Assembly (NCBI GenBank): GCA_024685285.1
Contig: JAIKVZ010000018.1
Span: 25,998-89,997, forward strand
From: Bacteroidales bacterium
GTDB taxonomy: Bacteria; Bacteroidota; Bacteroidia; Bacteroidales; P3
DNA: 64,000 nt
Reading direction: 5' to 3'
This document shows, one piece after another, positions 1 through 8,591 of this stretch. Position numbers and translations under genes: made by a program. The notes beneath the pieces were generated by a model. The model saw nothing but the letters and a program-made list of their open reading frames with translations. It was not told the DNA's origin and did no database searches. How positions within the stretch are numbered: the first letter of the stretch is position 1; the number at the start of each line of letters is the position of its first letter.

Positions 1-1
1 A

Positions 2-520
2 CTCAAAATGCTGGCCGATGTTGGTCTTGTTGGATTTCCCAACGCCGGCAAATCAACCCTCCTCAGCGCCATCAGTGCAGCCCGTCCAGAGATAGCCGAT
101 TATCCCTTCACAACTATCGTGCCAAACCTCGGCATTGTGAGTTATCATGACAATATGTCATTCTGCATGGCAGACATTCCGGGCATAATAGAAGGTGCCA
201 GTGAAGGCAAAGGGCTCGGCCTCAGGTTCCTGCGCCATATTGAGCGCAATTCGGTGCTGCTATTTATGGTCAGTTGTGAGCAGTTGGAGATTGCCAAAGA
301 ATATCACATACTGCTGAACGAGTTGCGTAAGTACAACCCCGAGTTGCTTGACAAGCAACGCATTCTTGCTGTGACAAAATGTGACATGATGGACGAGACC
401 ATGCTCAAGCAGCTGCGCCGCCATCTGCCAAAGGGTGTTGACAGCATTTTCATCAGTTCGGTGACAGGCATGAATATCAGCGAGCTGAAAGACAAGATTG
501 TAGCTATATTAAACCAATAG
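2..520 (+). CDS. obgE: GTPase Obg, C-terminal part (5' end outside window)
   Basis: Obg is a ribosome-associated GTPase involved in large-subunit maturation and stress control. The window opens inside the gene: codons are in frame from base 2, and the methionine at base 8 is internal because the family places an OB-fold glycine-rich domain before it. Visible G-domain motifs are G1 GFPNAGKST, switch [14 protein letters not shown]3 [16 protein letters not shown] followed by LRFLRHIER, a G4-like TKCD (NKxD is usual) and G5 SSVTG. It ends soon after the G domain, so there is no long C-terminal extension. The PAP2 gene starts 4 bases after its stop. Identification is firm; the true start cannot be seen. 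Confidence 0.95.
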   Translation, partial: LKMLADVGLVGFPNAGKSTLLSAISAARPEIADYPFTTIVPNLGIVSYHDNMSFCMADIPGIIEGASEGKGLGLRFLRHIERNSVLLFMVSCEQLEIAKEYHILLNELRKYNPELLDKQRILAVTKCDMMDETMLKQLRRHLPKGVDSIFISSVTGMNISELKDKIVAILNQ

Positions 521-524
521 TGCA

Positions 525-1109
525 ATGGAACAACTGCTGCAGTTCGACACTCGACTGTTCCGCCTCGTCAACGGCAATAACGCTTCGTGGCTCGACTGGC
601 CTATGTGGGTACTGAGTCAGCACGCATCATGGGCTGTTGTCCTGGTAGCTGTTTTCCTGCTCGTTATTTTGCGTTACGACCGTCGACGCTGGTGGCTGCC
701 GGTTATTGCAGTTATACTCTGTTTTCTGTTTGCAGACCAAATATCGGTCCACCTTTTTAAAGACCTCTTCGCCCGTCCGCGTCCGTGCCACGTGCTTAGT
801 GATGTCAATATGTTCCGCACCGGCTGCGGCGGTCAGTACGGCTTTGTGTCGTCGCACGCCGCCAACGCTTTTGCTATAGCCGTATTTTTGATATTGCGCT
901 ACACAAAGCGTCTAAAACGGTCGTGGGTGCTCAGCGCGGTAATACTTGTTTGGGCTATGCTTATCTGCTACAGCCGCGTCTACCTTGGCAAGCACTATCC
1001 TGGCGACGTGGTATGCGGAGCCCTTGTCGGTGCCGTCATCGGGTGGCTTGTATGGACAGTCTCGGAAAATATAGAATGTCGTATCGAGAAAAAAATTGCG
1101 CAAAAATGA
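525..1109 (+). CDS. PAP2-family membrane phosphatase
   Basis: A 194-residue integral membrane phosphatase of the PAP2 superfamily. The three signature blocks are present in order: K79...R86-P87 in KDLFARPRP, SSHA at residues 109-112 (normally PSGH), and SRVYLGKHYPGD at 150-161, which carries the catalytic His and Asp. Several hydrophobic segments surround the motifs, so the active site should face the periplasm. The family dephosphorylates undecaprenyl pyrophosphate, lipid A or phosphatidyl-phosphates; undecaprenyl pyrophosphate phosphatase is the likeliest role in this phylum, but the substrate is inferred. It begins 4 bases after obg and ends before a terminator hairpin, so the two are probably cotranscribed. 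Confidence 0.88.
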   Translation: MEQLLQFDTRLFRLVNGNNASWLDWPMWVLSQHASWAVVLVAVFLLVILRYDRRRWWLPVIAVILCFLFADQISVHLFKDLFARPRPCHVLSDVNMFRTGCGGQYGFVSSHAANAFAIAVFLILRYTKRLKRSWVLSAVILVWAMLICYSRVYLGKHYPGDVVCGALVGAVIGWLVWTVSENIECRIEKKIAQK

Positions 1110-1172
1110 AACAAAATTGCACTTATTGCGTAAAACAAAGCGTGCTTACTTATTTCAAAAGATGTATTTAAG

Positions 1173-1206
1173 AATAAGACGTCTCTCTATTGAGGCGTCT
1201 TATTTT
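1173..1206. terminator. Bidirectional terminator hairpin between PAP2 and cvpA genes
   Basis: Bases 1173-1185 (AATAAGACGTCTC) pair with 1192-1204 (GAGGCGTCTTATT), giving a 13-bp stem with one G-U pair and a 6-base loop, followed by a T-rich stretch. It lies 60 bases after the PAP2 stop. A TTG codon at 1190 that could extend cvpA upstream falls inside this hairpin, which argues for the ATG at 1217 as the cvpA start. Confidence 0.8.
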
Positions 1207-1216
1207 ATATAGTGAT

Positions 1217-1717
1217 ATGAACATACTCGACATAATACTCTCAGTACCGCTAATCTATTTTATTTACAAAGGTTGGCGTCGAGGTCTTATCTTTGAACTC
1301 GGAGCTTTGGTGGGCATTATTGCTGGCATTTGGGCAGCCACACATCTCTCTCAGTTGGTGGCCGAGTGGCTCAAACTCGAAGGCGAGAACGCCATTCTTA
1401 TTGCATTTTTCATCACATTTGTCGGCACGGTGGTACTTGCGTTCTTCTTGGGCAAATGCCTTGAAGGTATAGTCAAATTGGTACACGCTGGCATACTCAA
1501 TAAGGTCGCCGGAGCATTGCTGGGTATGGCCAAATGTTTGTGTGTGCTGGCGGTTATACTCAACCTACTACTCATGGTCGACCGCCACCAGATTATAATC
1601 AACCAAGAAACGAGACAGAAGAGCCTTCTGTTCAAGCCAGTGCACAAAACCGGAAATAAACTTACTGCCGACTTGAAACAGTATATAAGTACCCATTACA
1701 AAGACATTAAGAAATGA
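1217..1717 (+). CDS. cvpA: CvpA family membrane protein
   Basis: A 166-residue CvpA-family protein. The start at ATG 1217 gives the typical opening MNILDIILSVPL, then a YKGWRRG turn and a second hydrophobic segment; four membrane segments are visible in the first 125 residues, followed by a short polar tail. CvpA was named for colicin V production and also links to purine supply and envelope stress tolerance; its molecular activity is not established. A TTG nine codons upstream is rejected because it lies in the terminator stem. The stop overlaps the next ATG by 4 bases (ATGA), so translation is probably coupled with the dihydrouridine synthase gene. Confidence 0.85.
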   Translation: MNILDIILSVPLIYFIYKGWRRGLIFELGALVGIIAGIWAATHLSQLVAEWLKLEGENAILIAFFITFVGTVVLAFFLGKCLEGIVKLVHAGILNKVAGALLGMAKCLCVLAVILNLLLMVDRHQIIINQETRQKSLLFKPVHKTGNKLTADLKQYISTHYKDIKK

Positions 1718-2649
1718 TTCTGGCTCCGATGCAAGGTTTGACGGAGGTACTCTTCCGACGCGTCTTCTACCGCCATTTCGCGGGGCTTTTCAATTATGCT
1801 GTGGCACCATTTGTATCGTTGACCCACGGCAACCTTGCCGATGCCACAAAGAAGATTGACGATTTGCTACCCGATGCCAACCGAGACTCAATGCCCGTTG
1901 TGCCACAGATTTTGGGCAAGGAACCGACCGAGTTCGTTGAATTGGCTAACAGGTTATGTGACCTTGGCTACACTGAAATTAACTGGAATCTGGGGTGCCC
2001 TATGCGCAAGGTGGCGGCAAAGCATCGCGGAAGCGGTATGCTCCCCTACCCTGACGAGTTGCGTCACGTATTAGATCAGGTGGTGCCAGCAATACGGGTG
2101 TCTCTGAGTATAAAAATGAGGCTCGGATTAACAAACCGCGATGAAATATTCGCATTAGTGCCAATACTTAACGATTACCCAATAGCCAACGTCACGATAC
2201 ATCCACGCATTGGCCGTCAACAATACACAGGGCACGTCGACCTTGAAACTTTTGCACGTGTCAAGCCGTTATTAAAGCACTCTGTAATATACAACGGCGA
2301 CATTACCACACTCGAGGAATACAAAACAATCGTCGGCCGTTTTACAGATCTATTCGATGTGATGATTGGACGAGGAATACTTTACGACCCGACATTGCCG
2401 TTACAGATAAAACAAAACCGGAAATTTTCGGCCGAAGAAAAAAAGTTATCAACAACTACGTTCATTGCCGACCTTATCAACGAGATTGACCGCAGACTCC
2501 CCACAGACGAGGCTAAATTGCGCAAAACCAAAGAGTACTGGTGCCTAATCAGCCGCTCGTTACCCATTACAGAGCAGCAGGCAAGGTCAGTTTTGCACGC
2601 CACAACGCTGGCCGAAACACAACAACTTATTTTTAACTTCATACAATAA
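1714..2649 (+). CDS. tRNA-dihydrouridine synthase family protein
   Basis: A 311-residue FMN-dependent enzyme that reduces uridine to dihydrouridine in tRNA D-loops. It opens with MILAPMQGLTEVLFR, the FMN-binding first strand of the Dus TIM barrel. NWNLGCPM carries the catalytic cysteine, followed by KVAAKHRGSGML; SIKMRLG, TIHPRIGRQQYTG and NGDIT follow, and IGRGIL marks the phosphate-binding end of the barrel. The length and short C-terminal helical domain fit a DusA/DusC-like enzyme; which uridine it modifies cannot be read from sequence. It overlaps cvpA by 4 bases. Confidence 0.9.
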   Translation: MILAPMQGLTEVLFRRVFYRHFAGLFNYAVAPFVSLTHGNLADATKKIDDLLPDANRDSMPVVPQILGKEPTEFVELANRLCDLGYTEINWNLGCPMRKVAAKHRGSGMLPYPDELRHVLDQVVPAIRVSLSIKMRLGLTNRDEIFALVPILNDYPIANVTIHPRIGRQQYTGHVDLETFARVKPLLKHSVIYNGDITTLEEYKTIVGRFTDLFDVMIGRGILYDPTLPLQIKQNRKFSAEEKKLSTTTFIADLINEIDRRLPTDEAKLRKTKEYWCLISRSLPITEQQARSVLHATTLAETQQLIFNFIQ

Positions 2650-2679
2650 ATTTGCATTTTTTACGTAATAGATAGAAAT

Positions 2680-3678
2680 ATGTATATGAAACGGCTTACC
2701 ATCATACTCATTGTTCTGGTTTCGTTAGTTGTGCCAACAGCCTGCCACCACAAAGTGGATATGTCGAAACTTGACCCTGACGATGCGCTGCAGCAGCTTG
2801 ATATTCAGATACATCGTCATCCTAAGGACGCTTCGCTCTATTATGCCCGTGCCGAGATATTGATGAGCCAAAGCAAAGCCAATGAGGCTATAGCCGACCT
2901 AAATATGGCTGTCTCACTTGACGACTCGCAAACTAAATACTATATGCTCCTTGCCGATGCCCAGTTTGCCAACGGCAATGTCGAACAGAGCTACAAAGCC
3001 TTGTCGCGCGCCAATGAGTTGGATCCAGATAACAAGGATATATATCTGAAAATGGGCGAGATAACGTTCTACAGTCGCGACTACGACCGCTCGCTCGACC
3101 ACCTGAATGCCGTGACGAAAACCGACCCCGACAATCGCACGGCACTATTCATGAAGAGTTTTATATACAAGGAAAAGGGCGACACTGCCAACGCCGTGCT
3201 CCTGCTGCGCAAGGTGTGCGACCTCTACCCCGACTACGCTCCGGCTTATGAAGAGCTTGGAGTACTTTACGCCACACGCCTCAATCCATTAGCCGCCGAT
3301 TATCTGAACACCGCCATAACCCTTGAGCCAACCAATACCAACGCCCTCTATGCCCTGGCTATGTACCATCAAGAACGAGAAGAGATGCAGGCCGCCGAGG
3401 AACTGTATGTCAAAATGCTCGATATTGACGACCGTAACCCCAATGCATGGCACAACCGCGGATATATTGAGATGATGTACTACGACGACTATGAGCACGC
3501 TGTGGAGTACTTTACACGTGCTTTAGACGCCGACCCCTCATACATCGAGGCCTTGCTGAACAGGGCTCTCGCCTTTAAATTGATTGGTGACAAAAGCCGC
3601 GCACGTGCCGACTATGAGGCCGCATTAGCCATCGACCCCCATTGCCAGCCTGCAATAGATGGCCTTAAAAGAATATAG
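2680..3678 (+). CDS. TPR-repeat lipoprotein
   Basis: A 332-residue exported protein with a lipoprotein signal: a basic start, a hydrophobic run and the lipobox VPTAC, so the cysteine near residue 22 should be lipidated. The rest is tetratricopeptide repeats, roughly eight units, with recurrent patterns such as DPDNKDIYLKMGE, NPNAWHNRGYIEM and DPSYIEALLNRALAF. TPR arrays are protein-interaction scaffolds; no enzymatic domain is seen. The second methionine (2686) could equally be the start. It stands 30 bases after dus and 22 before pyrB. The partner is unknown. Confidence 0.85.
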   Translation: MYMKRLTIILIVLVSLVVPTACHHKVDMSKLDPDDALQQLDIQIHRHPKDASLYYARAEILMSQSKANEAIADLNMAVSLDDSQTKYYMLLADAQFANGNVEQSYKALSRANELDPDNKDIYLKMGEITFYSRDYDRSLDHLNAVTKTDPDNRTALFMKSFIYKEKGDTANAVLLLRKVCDLYPDYAPAYEELGVLYATRLNPLAADYLNTAITLEPTNTNALYALAMYHQEREEMQAAEELYVKMLDIDDRNPNAWHNRGYIEMMYYDDYEHAVEYFTRALDADPSYIEALLNRALAFKLIGDKSRARADYEAALAIDPHCQPAIDGLKRI

Positions 3679-3700
3679 GAACATTTAAATACACATAACA

Positions 3701-4618
3701 ATGAGCACATTGAAAGGACGCAACTTGATTTCCATCACCGACTTCAACAAGGCCGAATACCTTGAGGTGCTGGACATCGCCGAAGGATTTGAGAAAAATC
3801 CCAAACAAAAAATCCTGAGCGACAAAGTGGTCGCAACGCTGTTTTTTGAGCCCTCGACACGCACCCGCCTCAGCTTCGAGAGCGCTGCAAACCAGCTTGG
3901 CGCCCGCATAATAGGCTTTAGCGACCCGGGCGGCACCAGCGTACAGAAAGGCGAATCGCTGCACGATACAATCGTGATGGTCTCGTCATACAGCGACCTC
4001 ATTGTTATGCGCAACCCCAAGGAGGGCTCGTCACGCTATGCATCCGAGGTGGCTTCGGTGCCCGTCATCAACGCTGGCGACGGCGCCAACCAGCATCCCA
4101 CCCAGTGTATGCTCGACCTCTACTCCATACGCAAAACCCAGGGTACTCTCGAGAACTTGCAGATTGCCTGCGTGGGCGATCTCAAGTATGGCCGCACGGT
4201 TCATTCGCTGGTGCAAGCCATGTGCAATTTCAACGCCACATTCCACCTTGTATCGCCTCAGGAACTCAAACTGCCTTCGAGCGTCAAGATGAGCATCAAA
4301 GACGCCGGTTTGAAGTACTATCAATATACCGATATCAAGGACATCGTGCCTGTGGCCGACATTATCTATATGACCCGCGTACAGCGTGAGCGTTTCCCTG
4401 ACCCCATGGAGTACGAGCGCGTCAAAGACAGCTGCATCCTCACCGCCGATATGCTCGCCGGATGCAAGGAGAATATGCGTGTGCTACACCCACTGCCCCG
4501 CGTGAACGAGATCACCACCGACGTTGACAAGACCCCCTATGCATACTACTTCCAGCAGGCTCAAAACGGTGTCTATGTGCGCCAGGCTCTCATGGCAGCC
4601 ATTTTGGGCGTTAGATAA
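3701..4618 (+). CDS. pyrB: Aspartate carbamoyltransferase catalytic subunit
   Basis: A 305-residue enzyme catalysing carbamoyl phosphate + aspartate to carbamoyl-aspartate, the committed step of pyrimidine synthesis. The carbamoyl-phosphate site STRTRLSFE is near residue 52, the HPTQ motif appears in NQHPTQCMLDLYS, and HPLPRVNEI closes the aspartate domain. Length is standard for the catalytic chain. pyrI follows after 71 bases, so a holoenzyme with regulatory chains allosterically controlled by nucleotides is expected. Dihydroorotase, the next pathway step, lies about 21 kb away at 25.5 kb. Confidence 0.97.
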   Translation: MSTLKGRNLISITDFNKAEYLEVLDIAEGFEKNPKQKILSDKVVATLFFEPSTRTRLSFESAANQLGARIIGFSDPGGTSVQKGESLHDTIVMVSSYSDLIVMRNPKEGSSRYASEVASVPVINAGDGANQHPTQCMLDLYSIRKTQGTLENLQIACVGDLKYGRTVHSLVQAMCNFNATFHLVSPQELKLPSSVKMSIKDAGLKYYQYTDIKDIVPVADIIYMTRVQRERFPDPMEYERVKDSCILTADMLAGCKENMRVLHPLPRVNEITTDVDKTPYAYYFQQAQNGVYVRQALMAAILGVR

Positions 4619-4689
4619 ATATAGTATAATTGAGAACAGCAGTCCTGTCGCACCAGGCTGCAAACCTAACAAGAATAAAATACAAAACC

Positions 4690-5151
4690 ATGGATACCAA
4701 GAAAGAACTGGTCGTTTCGGCCATACAAGACGGCACTGTCATTGACCACATACCCACCGAAGCCGTCTACCAGGTAATACGCATTCTCGGTCTCGAGAAG
4801 TACAAAGACGAGGTGCTTATAGGCAACTACCTCTCCAGCCGCAAACTGGGCCGCAAAGGCATTGTCAAAATCAAAAACAAACACTTCACCAAGGACGAGA
4901 TAAGCAAGATTGGCCTCGTGGCTCCTTCGGCATCAATCATCAATATTGAGGACTATAACGTCACCGACAAATTCCGCGCCGAGATACCCGATACCGTCGA
5001 GAACTTCATACGCTGCGCCAACCCCAAGTGCATAACCAATGCCGAGGCTGTGCCCACGCGCTTTCATGTGGTCGACAAAGAGAATCTTAAACTCAAGTGC
5101 CACTACTGCGAGAAGTTCACCACCAAAGAGACCCTCAAATTCAGCGAGTAG
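4690..5151 (+). CDS. pyrI: Aspartate carbamoyltransferase regulatory subunit
   Basis: A 153-residue regulatory chain. The N-terminal nucleotide-binding half starts MDTKKELVVSAI and includes GTVIDHIP; the C-terminal zinc domain has four cysteines as CANPKC (CX4C) and CHYC (CX2C), which contact the catalytic chain. The start at 4690 is chosen because the family opens with K-E-L-x-V-x-A-I; an in-frame methionine 60 bases upstream would add an unrelated peptide. It follows pyrB and leads directly into a small membrane protein gene. Confidence 0.95.
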   Translation: MDTKKELVVSAIQDGTVIDHIPTEAVYQVIRILGLEKYKDEVLIGNYLSSRKLGRKGIVKIKNKHFTKDEISKIGLVAPSASIINIEDYNVTDKFRAEIPDTVENFIRCANPKCITNAEAVPTRFHVVDKENLKLKCHYCEKFTTKETLKFSE

Positions 5152-5156
5152 ACACT

Positions 5157-5555
5157 ATGAACCACTATCGTAAATACTATGCCGCACTGCTTGCCCTCAC
5201 GGCACTGTTGGTCGTGGCGTCGCTGGTGGTTATGTGGACGGCTCCGCAGAAGTTCCACTACATTATGCCTCTCACTGCGCTTTACTTTGCAGTGGTGACA
5301 GGATTGCAGCACTGGTTTGTGGTGACAAGTGCACAGAAAGCACCGCGTACATTTATCAAGAACTTCCTTGGAGCCACCGTGGGAGTGCTGTTGTTGCACC
5401 TCGTCGTCATGGCTCTGTATATGTTCACCCACACAGCAGTGGCGCGCCTGTTTATCGTAGGCTTCTGCATCTGCTACGTGGCCTACCTGTGTTTTGAAAC
5501 CACGGCTTTGGTGCTCTACGTCAAGCGCAAACGCAACGAGAACAACCCCGAGTAA
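5157..5555 (+). CDS. Small four-helix membrane protein, unknown function
   Basis: A 132-residue, very hydrophobic protein starting at MNHYRKYYAALLAL. Four membrane segments are apparent, with a charged loop after the second (TSAQKAPRTF) and a basic tail (VKRKRNENNPE). I do not recognise the family. Its ATG is 5 bases after the pyrI stop, so it is probably the last gene of the pyrB-pyrI transcript, which ends at the hairpin at 5587-5620. An earlier in-frame start at 5097 would overlap the pyrI zinc domain and is rejected. The context does not reveal a role. Confidence 0.7.
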   Translation: MNHYRKYYAALLALTALLVVASLVVMWTAPQKFHYIMPLTALYFAVVTGLQHWFVVTSAQKAPRTFIKNFLGATVGVLLLHLVVMALYMFTHTAVARLFIVGFCICYVAYLCFETTALVLYVKRKRNENNPE

Positions 5556-5586
5556 GTTGCCGACGACGGCATTTGTTCACAGAAAC

Positions 5587-5620
5587 AACCCCGAATGATA
5601 TACATAAATCATTCGGGGTT
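5587..5620. terminator. Terminator hairpin after the pyrB-pyrI operon
   Basis: Bases 5587-5599 (AACCCCGAATGAT) pair perfectly with 5608-5620 (ATCATTCGGGGTT) over 13 bp with an 8-base loop; a T-rich stretch follows. It lies 32 bases after the last gene of the pyr operon. Confidence 0.8.
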
Positions 5621-5664
5621 AGTGTTTTATATAGTATCACTTATAGTGTTACTATAGGCTGACA

Positions 5665-5799
5665 TCGGTATTTGTTCGGAACCCGGGCGTACACCTCCGA
5701 GGTTGACCCGATGTCAACCCGACCTTAACCCGAACCTAACCTATCTATATTACTGAAATACAGTGTGTTATACATAATTATATAACACACTGTATTTCA
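5665..5799 (+). repeat. Compound intergenic repeat, copy 1
   Basis: The 5' block TCGGTATTTGTTCGGA contains an inverted repeat with CCTCCGA (about 5694). The tandem core at 5703-5747 reads as units ACCCGATGTCA, ACCCGACCTTA and ACCCGAACCTA, then ACCTATCTA. The 3' block (5754-5799) is a near-perfect hairpin with an arm of about 19 bp (TGAAATACAGTGTGTTATA) and probably terminates alaS. Lies between convergent genes. Confidence 0.85.
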
Positions 5800-5812
5800 A
5801 TTGATTATGTTT

Positions 5813-8407
5813 TCAGAGCATCTCGCGTGCAACTTCCACGGCACGGGCGAGGCCTTCGAGGTTGCGTCCGCCTGCAGTGGCAAAATGGGCCTGGCCTCCG
5901 CCTCCGCCCTGAATCTCCTTGCCTGCCGAGCGTACTATCTGGCCTGCGTTGGCGCCGCCGTCAACACGATTCTGCCCAAGCACGATGAGCAGTGACGGCT
6001 TTTCGCCAAAGTTGCTGCCCAACACCATGGCCATGTCGGGATATTGGTTGCGCAGCTGCACCAAACTGTCGCGAACTATGTTGAGGTCGAAATCGACCAC
6101 CTCGGCCACCACCGGATTTACTTGCAGTTTTTCGGCGTAGCTCTTTGCCACCTCTGCTGCGCGCTGGCGCTGGAAAGCCTCGATTTGCGAGCGCAGACCG
6201 GCGTTCTCCTCCTGCAGTTTGGCAACGGCGGCAGCCACATCTTTGGTGCCCTTTAACATCTCGCGCAATGCCTCGAGTTGGTCTTGCATTGCGTTGTTGT
6301 ATTCGTCGGCCGCGGTTGATGTCACGGCCTCTATGCGGCGCATACCGGCGGCAATGGCTCCCTCGCTCACAATACGCAGCGAGCCTATACGGCCTGTATT
6401 GGGCACATGCGTGCCGCCGCAAAACTCTATGCTTTCGCCGTATTTCACCACGCGCACACGTTCGCCGTACTTCTCGCCAAACAGGGCCATGGCACCCAAC
6501 TTCTGAGCCTCGGCGATTGGCATGGCACGATGTTCCTCGAGCGGCAGGTTGCGACGTATGTCGATGTTGACCAGCCTTTCTACTTCGCGCAACTCATCGT
6601 GGCTCAACTTGGCGAAGTGGCTGAAATCGAAGCGCAGACGCTGGTCGTCCACGCTTGAGCCTTTCTGTTCAACGTGGTTGCCCAACACGGTACGCAACGC
6701 CTTGTGCAGCAGGTGCGTGGCCGAGTGATTGTTCTCTGTGGCGTGGCGGCGTTCAACGTCAACTTGTGCTGTGAATTCAGCATCCAAGTCGGCTGGCAAC
6801 GCTGAACAAATATGTATTATAAGGTTATTTTCTTTCTTTGTATCGACTATTGCGGTCTTTACGCCGCCTGCCTCGATGTAGCCTTTGTCGCCTGCCTGGC
6901 CGCCACTCTCGCCATAGAACGGTGTTTGGTCGAACACAAGGTGGTAAAGCACTTTGTCTTTGACCTTGACCTGGCGGTAGCGGGCAATGCGTACATCGGC
7001 ATTGGTAACATCGTAGCCGACAAATTGCTGCTCTACCTGTGGCAAAAGCTCCACCCAGTCGCCGCTTTCAACGGCGGCGGCGGCACGGCTGCGCTGCTTC
7101 TGTTCCTGCATTCCACGCTCAAAACCGGCCATATCCACGGTCATGCCTTTTTCGGTGGCCATGAGCTGCGTGAGGTCTACGGGGAAACCGTAGGTGTCGA
7201 ACAACTCAAAGGCAAAGGCACCGTCGACAACGCTGTCGGACTTATGCGACGCACAGTAGTCTTCGAAACGGCGGATGCCTCCGGCAAGGGTTTTGAGGAA
7301 CGACTGCTCCTCCTCGGCGATGATGCGTTCAATAAGTTGCTGCTGGCTGCGAAGCTCGGGATATTGTTCGCCCATCTGCTCCACAAGCATGGGCACTAGG
7401 GTGTGCATAAAGGGCTGGTCGAACCCGAGGAACGTGTAACCGTAGCGCACAGCGCGGCGCAGAATGCGGCGAATTACGTAGCCTGCCTTGGCGTTGGAGG
7501 GCAGCTGGCCGTCGGCAATGCTGAAACTGACGGCACGCAGATGATCGGCGCACACGCGCATTGCCACGTCGGCCTCGGGATTTTCGCCGTAGTTCTTTCC
7601 CGACTTGCGAGCCAGTGCCTGGATTAGGGGCTGGAAGATGTCGGTGTCGTAGTTAGAACGTTTGCCCTGCATGACCATGCAGAGACGCTCGAAGCCCATG
7701 CCGGTGTCTATATGCTTGGCTTTCAGTGGTTCGAGGGTTCCGTTGGCAAGGCGGTTGAATTGCATGAAGACCAAATTCCAAATCTCAATCACCTGCGGGT
7801 TGTCCTTGTTAACAAGGTCGCGACCCGGTACAACCTCCTTCTCGGCGGCTGGGCGTATGTCAACGTGAATTTCGCTGCATGGGCCACAGGGACCTTGGTC
7901 GCCCATCTCCCAGAAATTGTCCTTTTTCGAGCCGAGCAGAATGCGATCTTCGCTCACGTGGGCCTTCCAAAAATCGAAAGCCTCGCTGTCCATGGGCAAC
8001 CCCTCTTTATCGTCGCCGCCAAAAACAGTGACGTATAGGTTGTCGCGATCGATTTTCATCACCTCGGTAAGGAACTCCCATGCGTAGGCAATGGCCTCTT
8101 TCTTAAAATAGTCGCCAAACGACCAGTTGCCTAACATTTCGAACATGGTGTGGTGGTAGGTGTCGTGTCCAACCTCCTCAAGATCGTTGTGTTTGCCACT
8201 GACACGCAGGCATTTCTGAGCATCACACGCTCTGTTGTATTGTGCTACGGTGTTGCCCAGAAAGATGTCTTTGAACTGGTTCATGCCGGCGTTGGTAAAC
8301 ATCAGCGTCGGGTCGTTTTTTACCACCATGGGTGCACTCGGCACGATGTGGTGCTCCTTCGATTCAAAAAAACGCAAAAACTGCGAGCGTATTTCCTTGG
8401 ATGTCAT
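5813..8407 (-). CDS. alaS: Alanyl-tRNA synthetase
   Basis: An 864-residue class II synthetase that charges tRNA-Ala. It starts MTSKEIRSQFLRFF with the aminoacylation core (PTLMFTNAGMNQFKD, later GMGFERL). The editing domain carries the zinc/hydrolytic motifs HSATH and CGGTH, and the C-terminal DHHA1-like part contains GGGGGQAHFATAGG. Length is typical. It is monocistronic: the -7 box TATCTTTG on the minus strand lies at 8434-8441, and the 3' end faces the hairpin of repeat copy 1. No truncation or missing catalytic motif is seen. Confidence 0.97.
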   Translation of the reverse strand: MTSKEIRSQFLRFFESKEHHIVPSAPMVVKNDPTLMFTNAGMNQFKDIFLGNTVAQYNRACDAQKCLRVSGKHNDLEEVGHDTYHHTMFEMLGNWSFGDYFKKEAIAYAWEFLTEVMKIDRDNLYVTVFGGDDKEGLPMDSEAFDFWKAHVSEDRILLGSKKDNFWEMGDQGPCGPCSEIHVDIRPAAEKEVVPGRDLVNKDNPQVIEIWNLVFMQFNRLANGTLEPLKAKHIDTGMGFERLCMVMQGKRSNYDTDIFQPLIQALARKSGKNYGENPEADVAMRVCADHLRAVSFSIADGQLPSNAKAGYVIRRILRRAVRYGYTFLGFDQPFMHTLVPMLVEQMGEQYPELRSQQQLIERIIAEEEQSFLKTLAGGIRRFEDYCASHKSDSVVDGAFAFELFDTYGFPVDLTQLMATEKGMTVDMAGFERGMQEQKQRSRAAAAVESGDWVELLPQVEQQFVGYDVTNADVRIARYRQVKVKDKVLYHLVFDQTPFYGESGGQAGDKGYIEAGGVKTAIVDTKKENNLIIHICSALPADLDAEFTAQVDVERRHATENNHSATHLLHKALRTVLGNHVEQKGSSVDDQRLRFDFSHFAKLSHDELREVERLVNIDIRRNLPLEEHRAMPIAEAQKLGAMALFGEKYGERVRVVKYGESIEFCGGTHVPNTGRIGSLRIVSEGAIAAGMRRIEAVTSTAADEYNNAMQDQLEALREMLKGTKDVAAAVAKLQEENAGLRSQIEAFQRQRAAEVAKSYAEKLQVNPVVAEVVDFDLNIVRDSLVQLRNQYPDMAMVLGSNFGEKPSLLIVLGQNRVDGGANAGQIVRSAGKEIQGGGGGQAHFATAGGRNLEGLARAVEVAREML

Positions 8408-8433
8408 TGGCTATATGTTGAATTTTTGGTTTG

Positions 8434-8441
8434 CAAAGATA
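8434..8441 (-). promoter_or_regulatory. alaS promoter -7 box
   Basis: The minus strand reads TATCTTTG, a perfect Bacteroidota -7 element, 27 bases upstream of the alaS ATG. No convincing -33 TTTG was found. Confidence 0.65.
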
Positions 8442-8482
8442 CAACTTTTTTTCAATATATATAAAAAAACAGTTTTTTTTCT

Positions 8483-8490
8483 TAATTTTG
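8483..8490 (+). promoter_or_regulatory. -7 box upstream of the small ORF and GWxTD gene
   Basis: TAATTTTG on the plus strand matches the Bacteroidota -7 consensus and lies 17 bases before the ATG of the tiny ORF at 8507 and about 100 bases before the GWxTD gene. Upstream sequence is A/T tracts without a clear -33 TTTG. Confidence 0.5.
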
Positions 8491-8506
8491 CACTGCGAAA
8501 CGAACT

Positions 8507-8584
8507 ATGAAGAAAGTTAAAAAAAAGTGGCTCGCACACATAATAAAAAGACGCTTTTGCCGTTTTAAGTACGAACGATATTGA
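8507..8584 (+). CDS. Candidate 25-residue basic peptide
   Basis: ATG at 8507 opens a 25-codon frame, MKKVKKKWLAHIIKRRFCRF followed by KYERY, ending in TGA at 8582-8584. The peptide is strongly basic (11 Lys/Arg) with a Trp and aromatic tail. It begins 17 bases after a -7 box and ends 7 bases before the ATG of the GWxTD gene, the spacing of a leader or operon member rather than random noise. It resembles no family I can name. It could be a leader peptide, a small ribosome-associated protein or chance; low to moderate confidence. Confidence 0.35.
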   Translation: MKKVKKKWLAHIIKRRFCRFKYERY

Positions 8585-8591
8585 ATATGCC

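Noticed and set aside
5665..5799. Compound repeat considered as a small insertion sequence or MITE
   Set aside because: No consistent terminal inverted repeats or target duplications could be read, and no transposase is present in the window.
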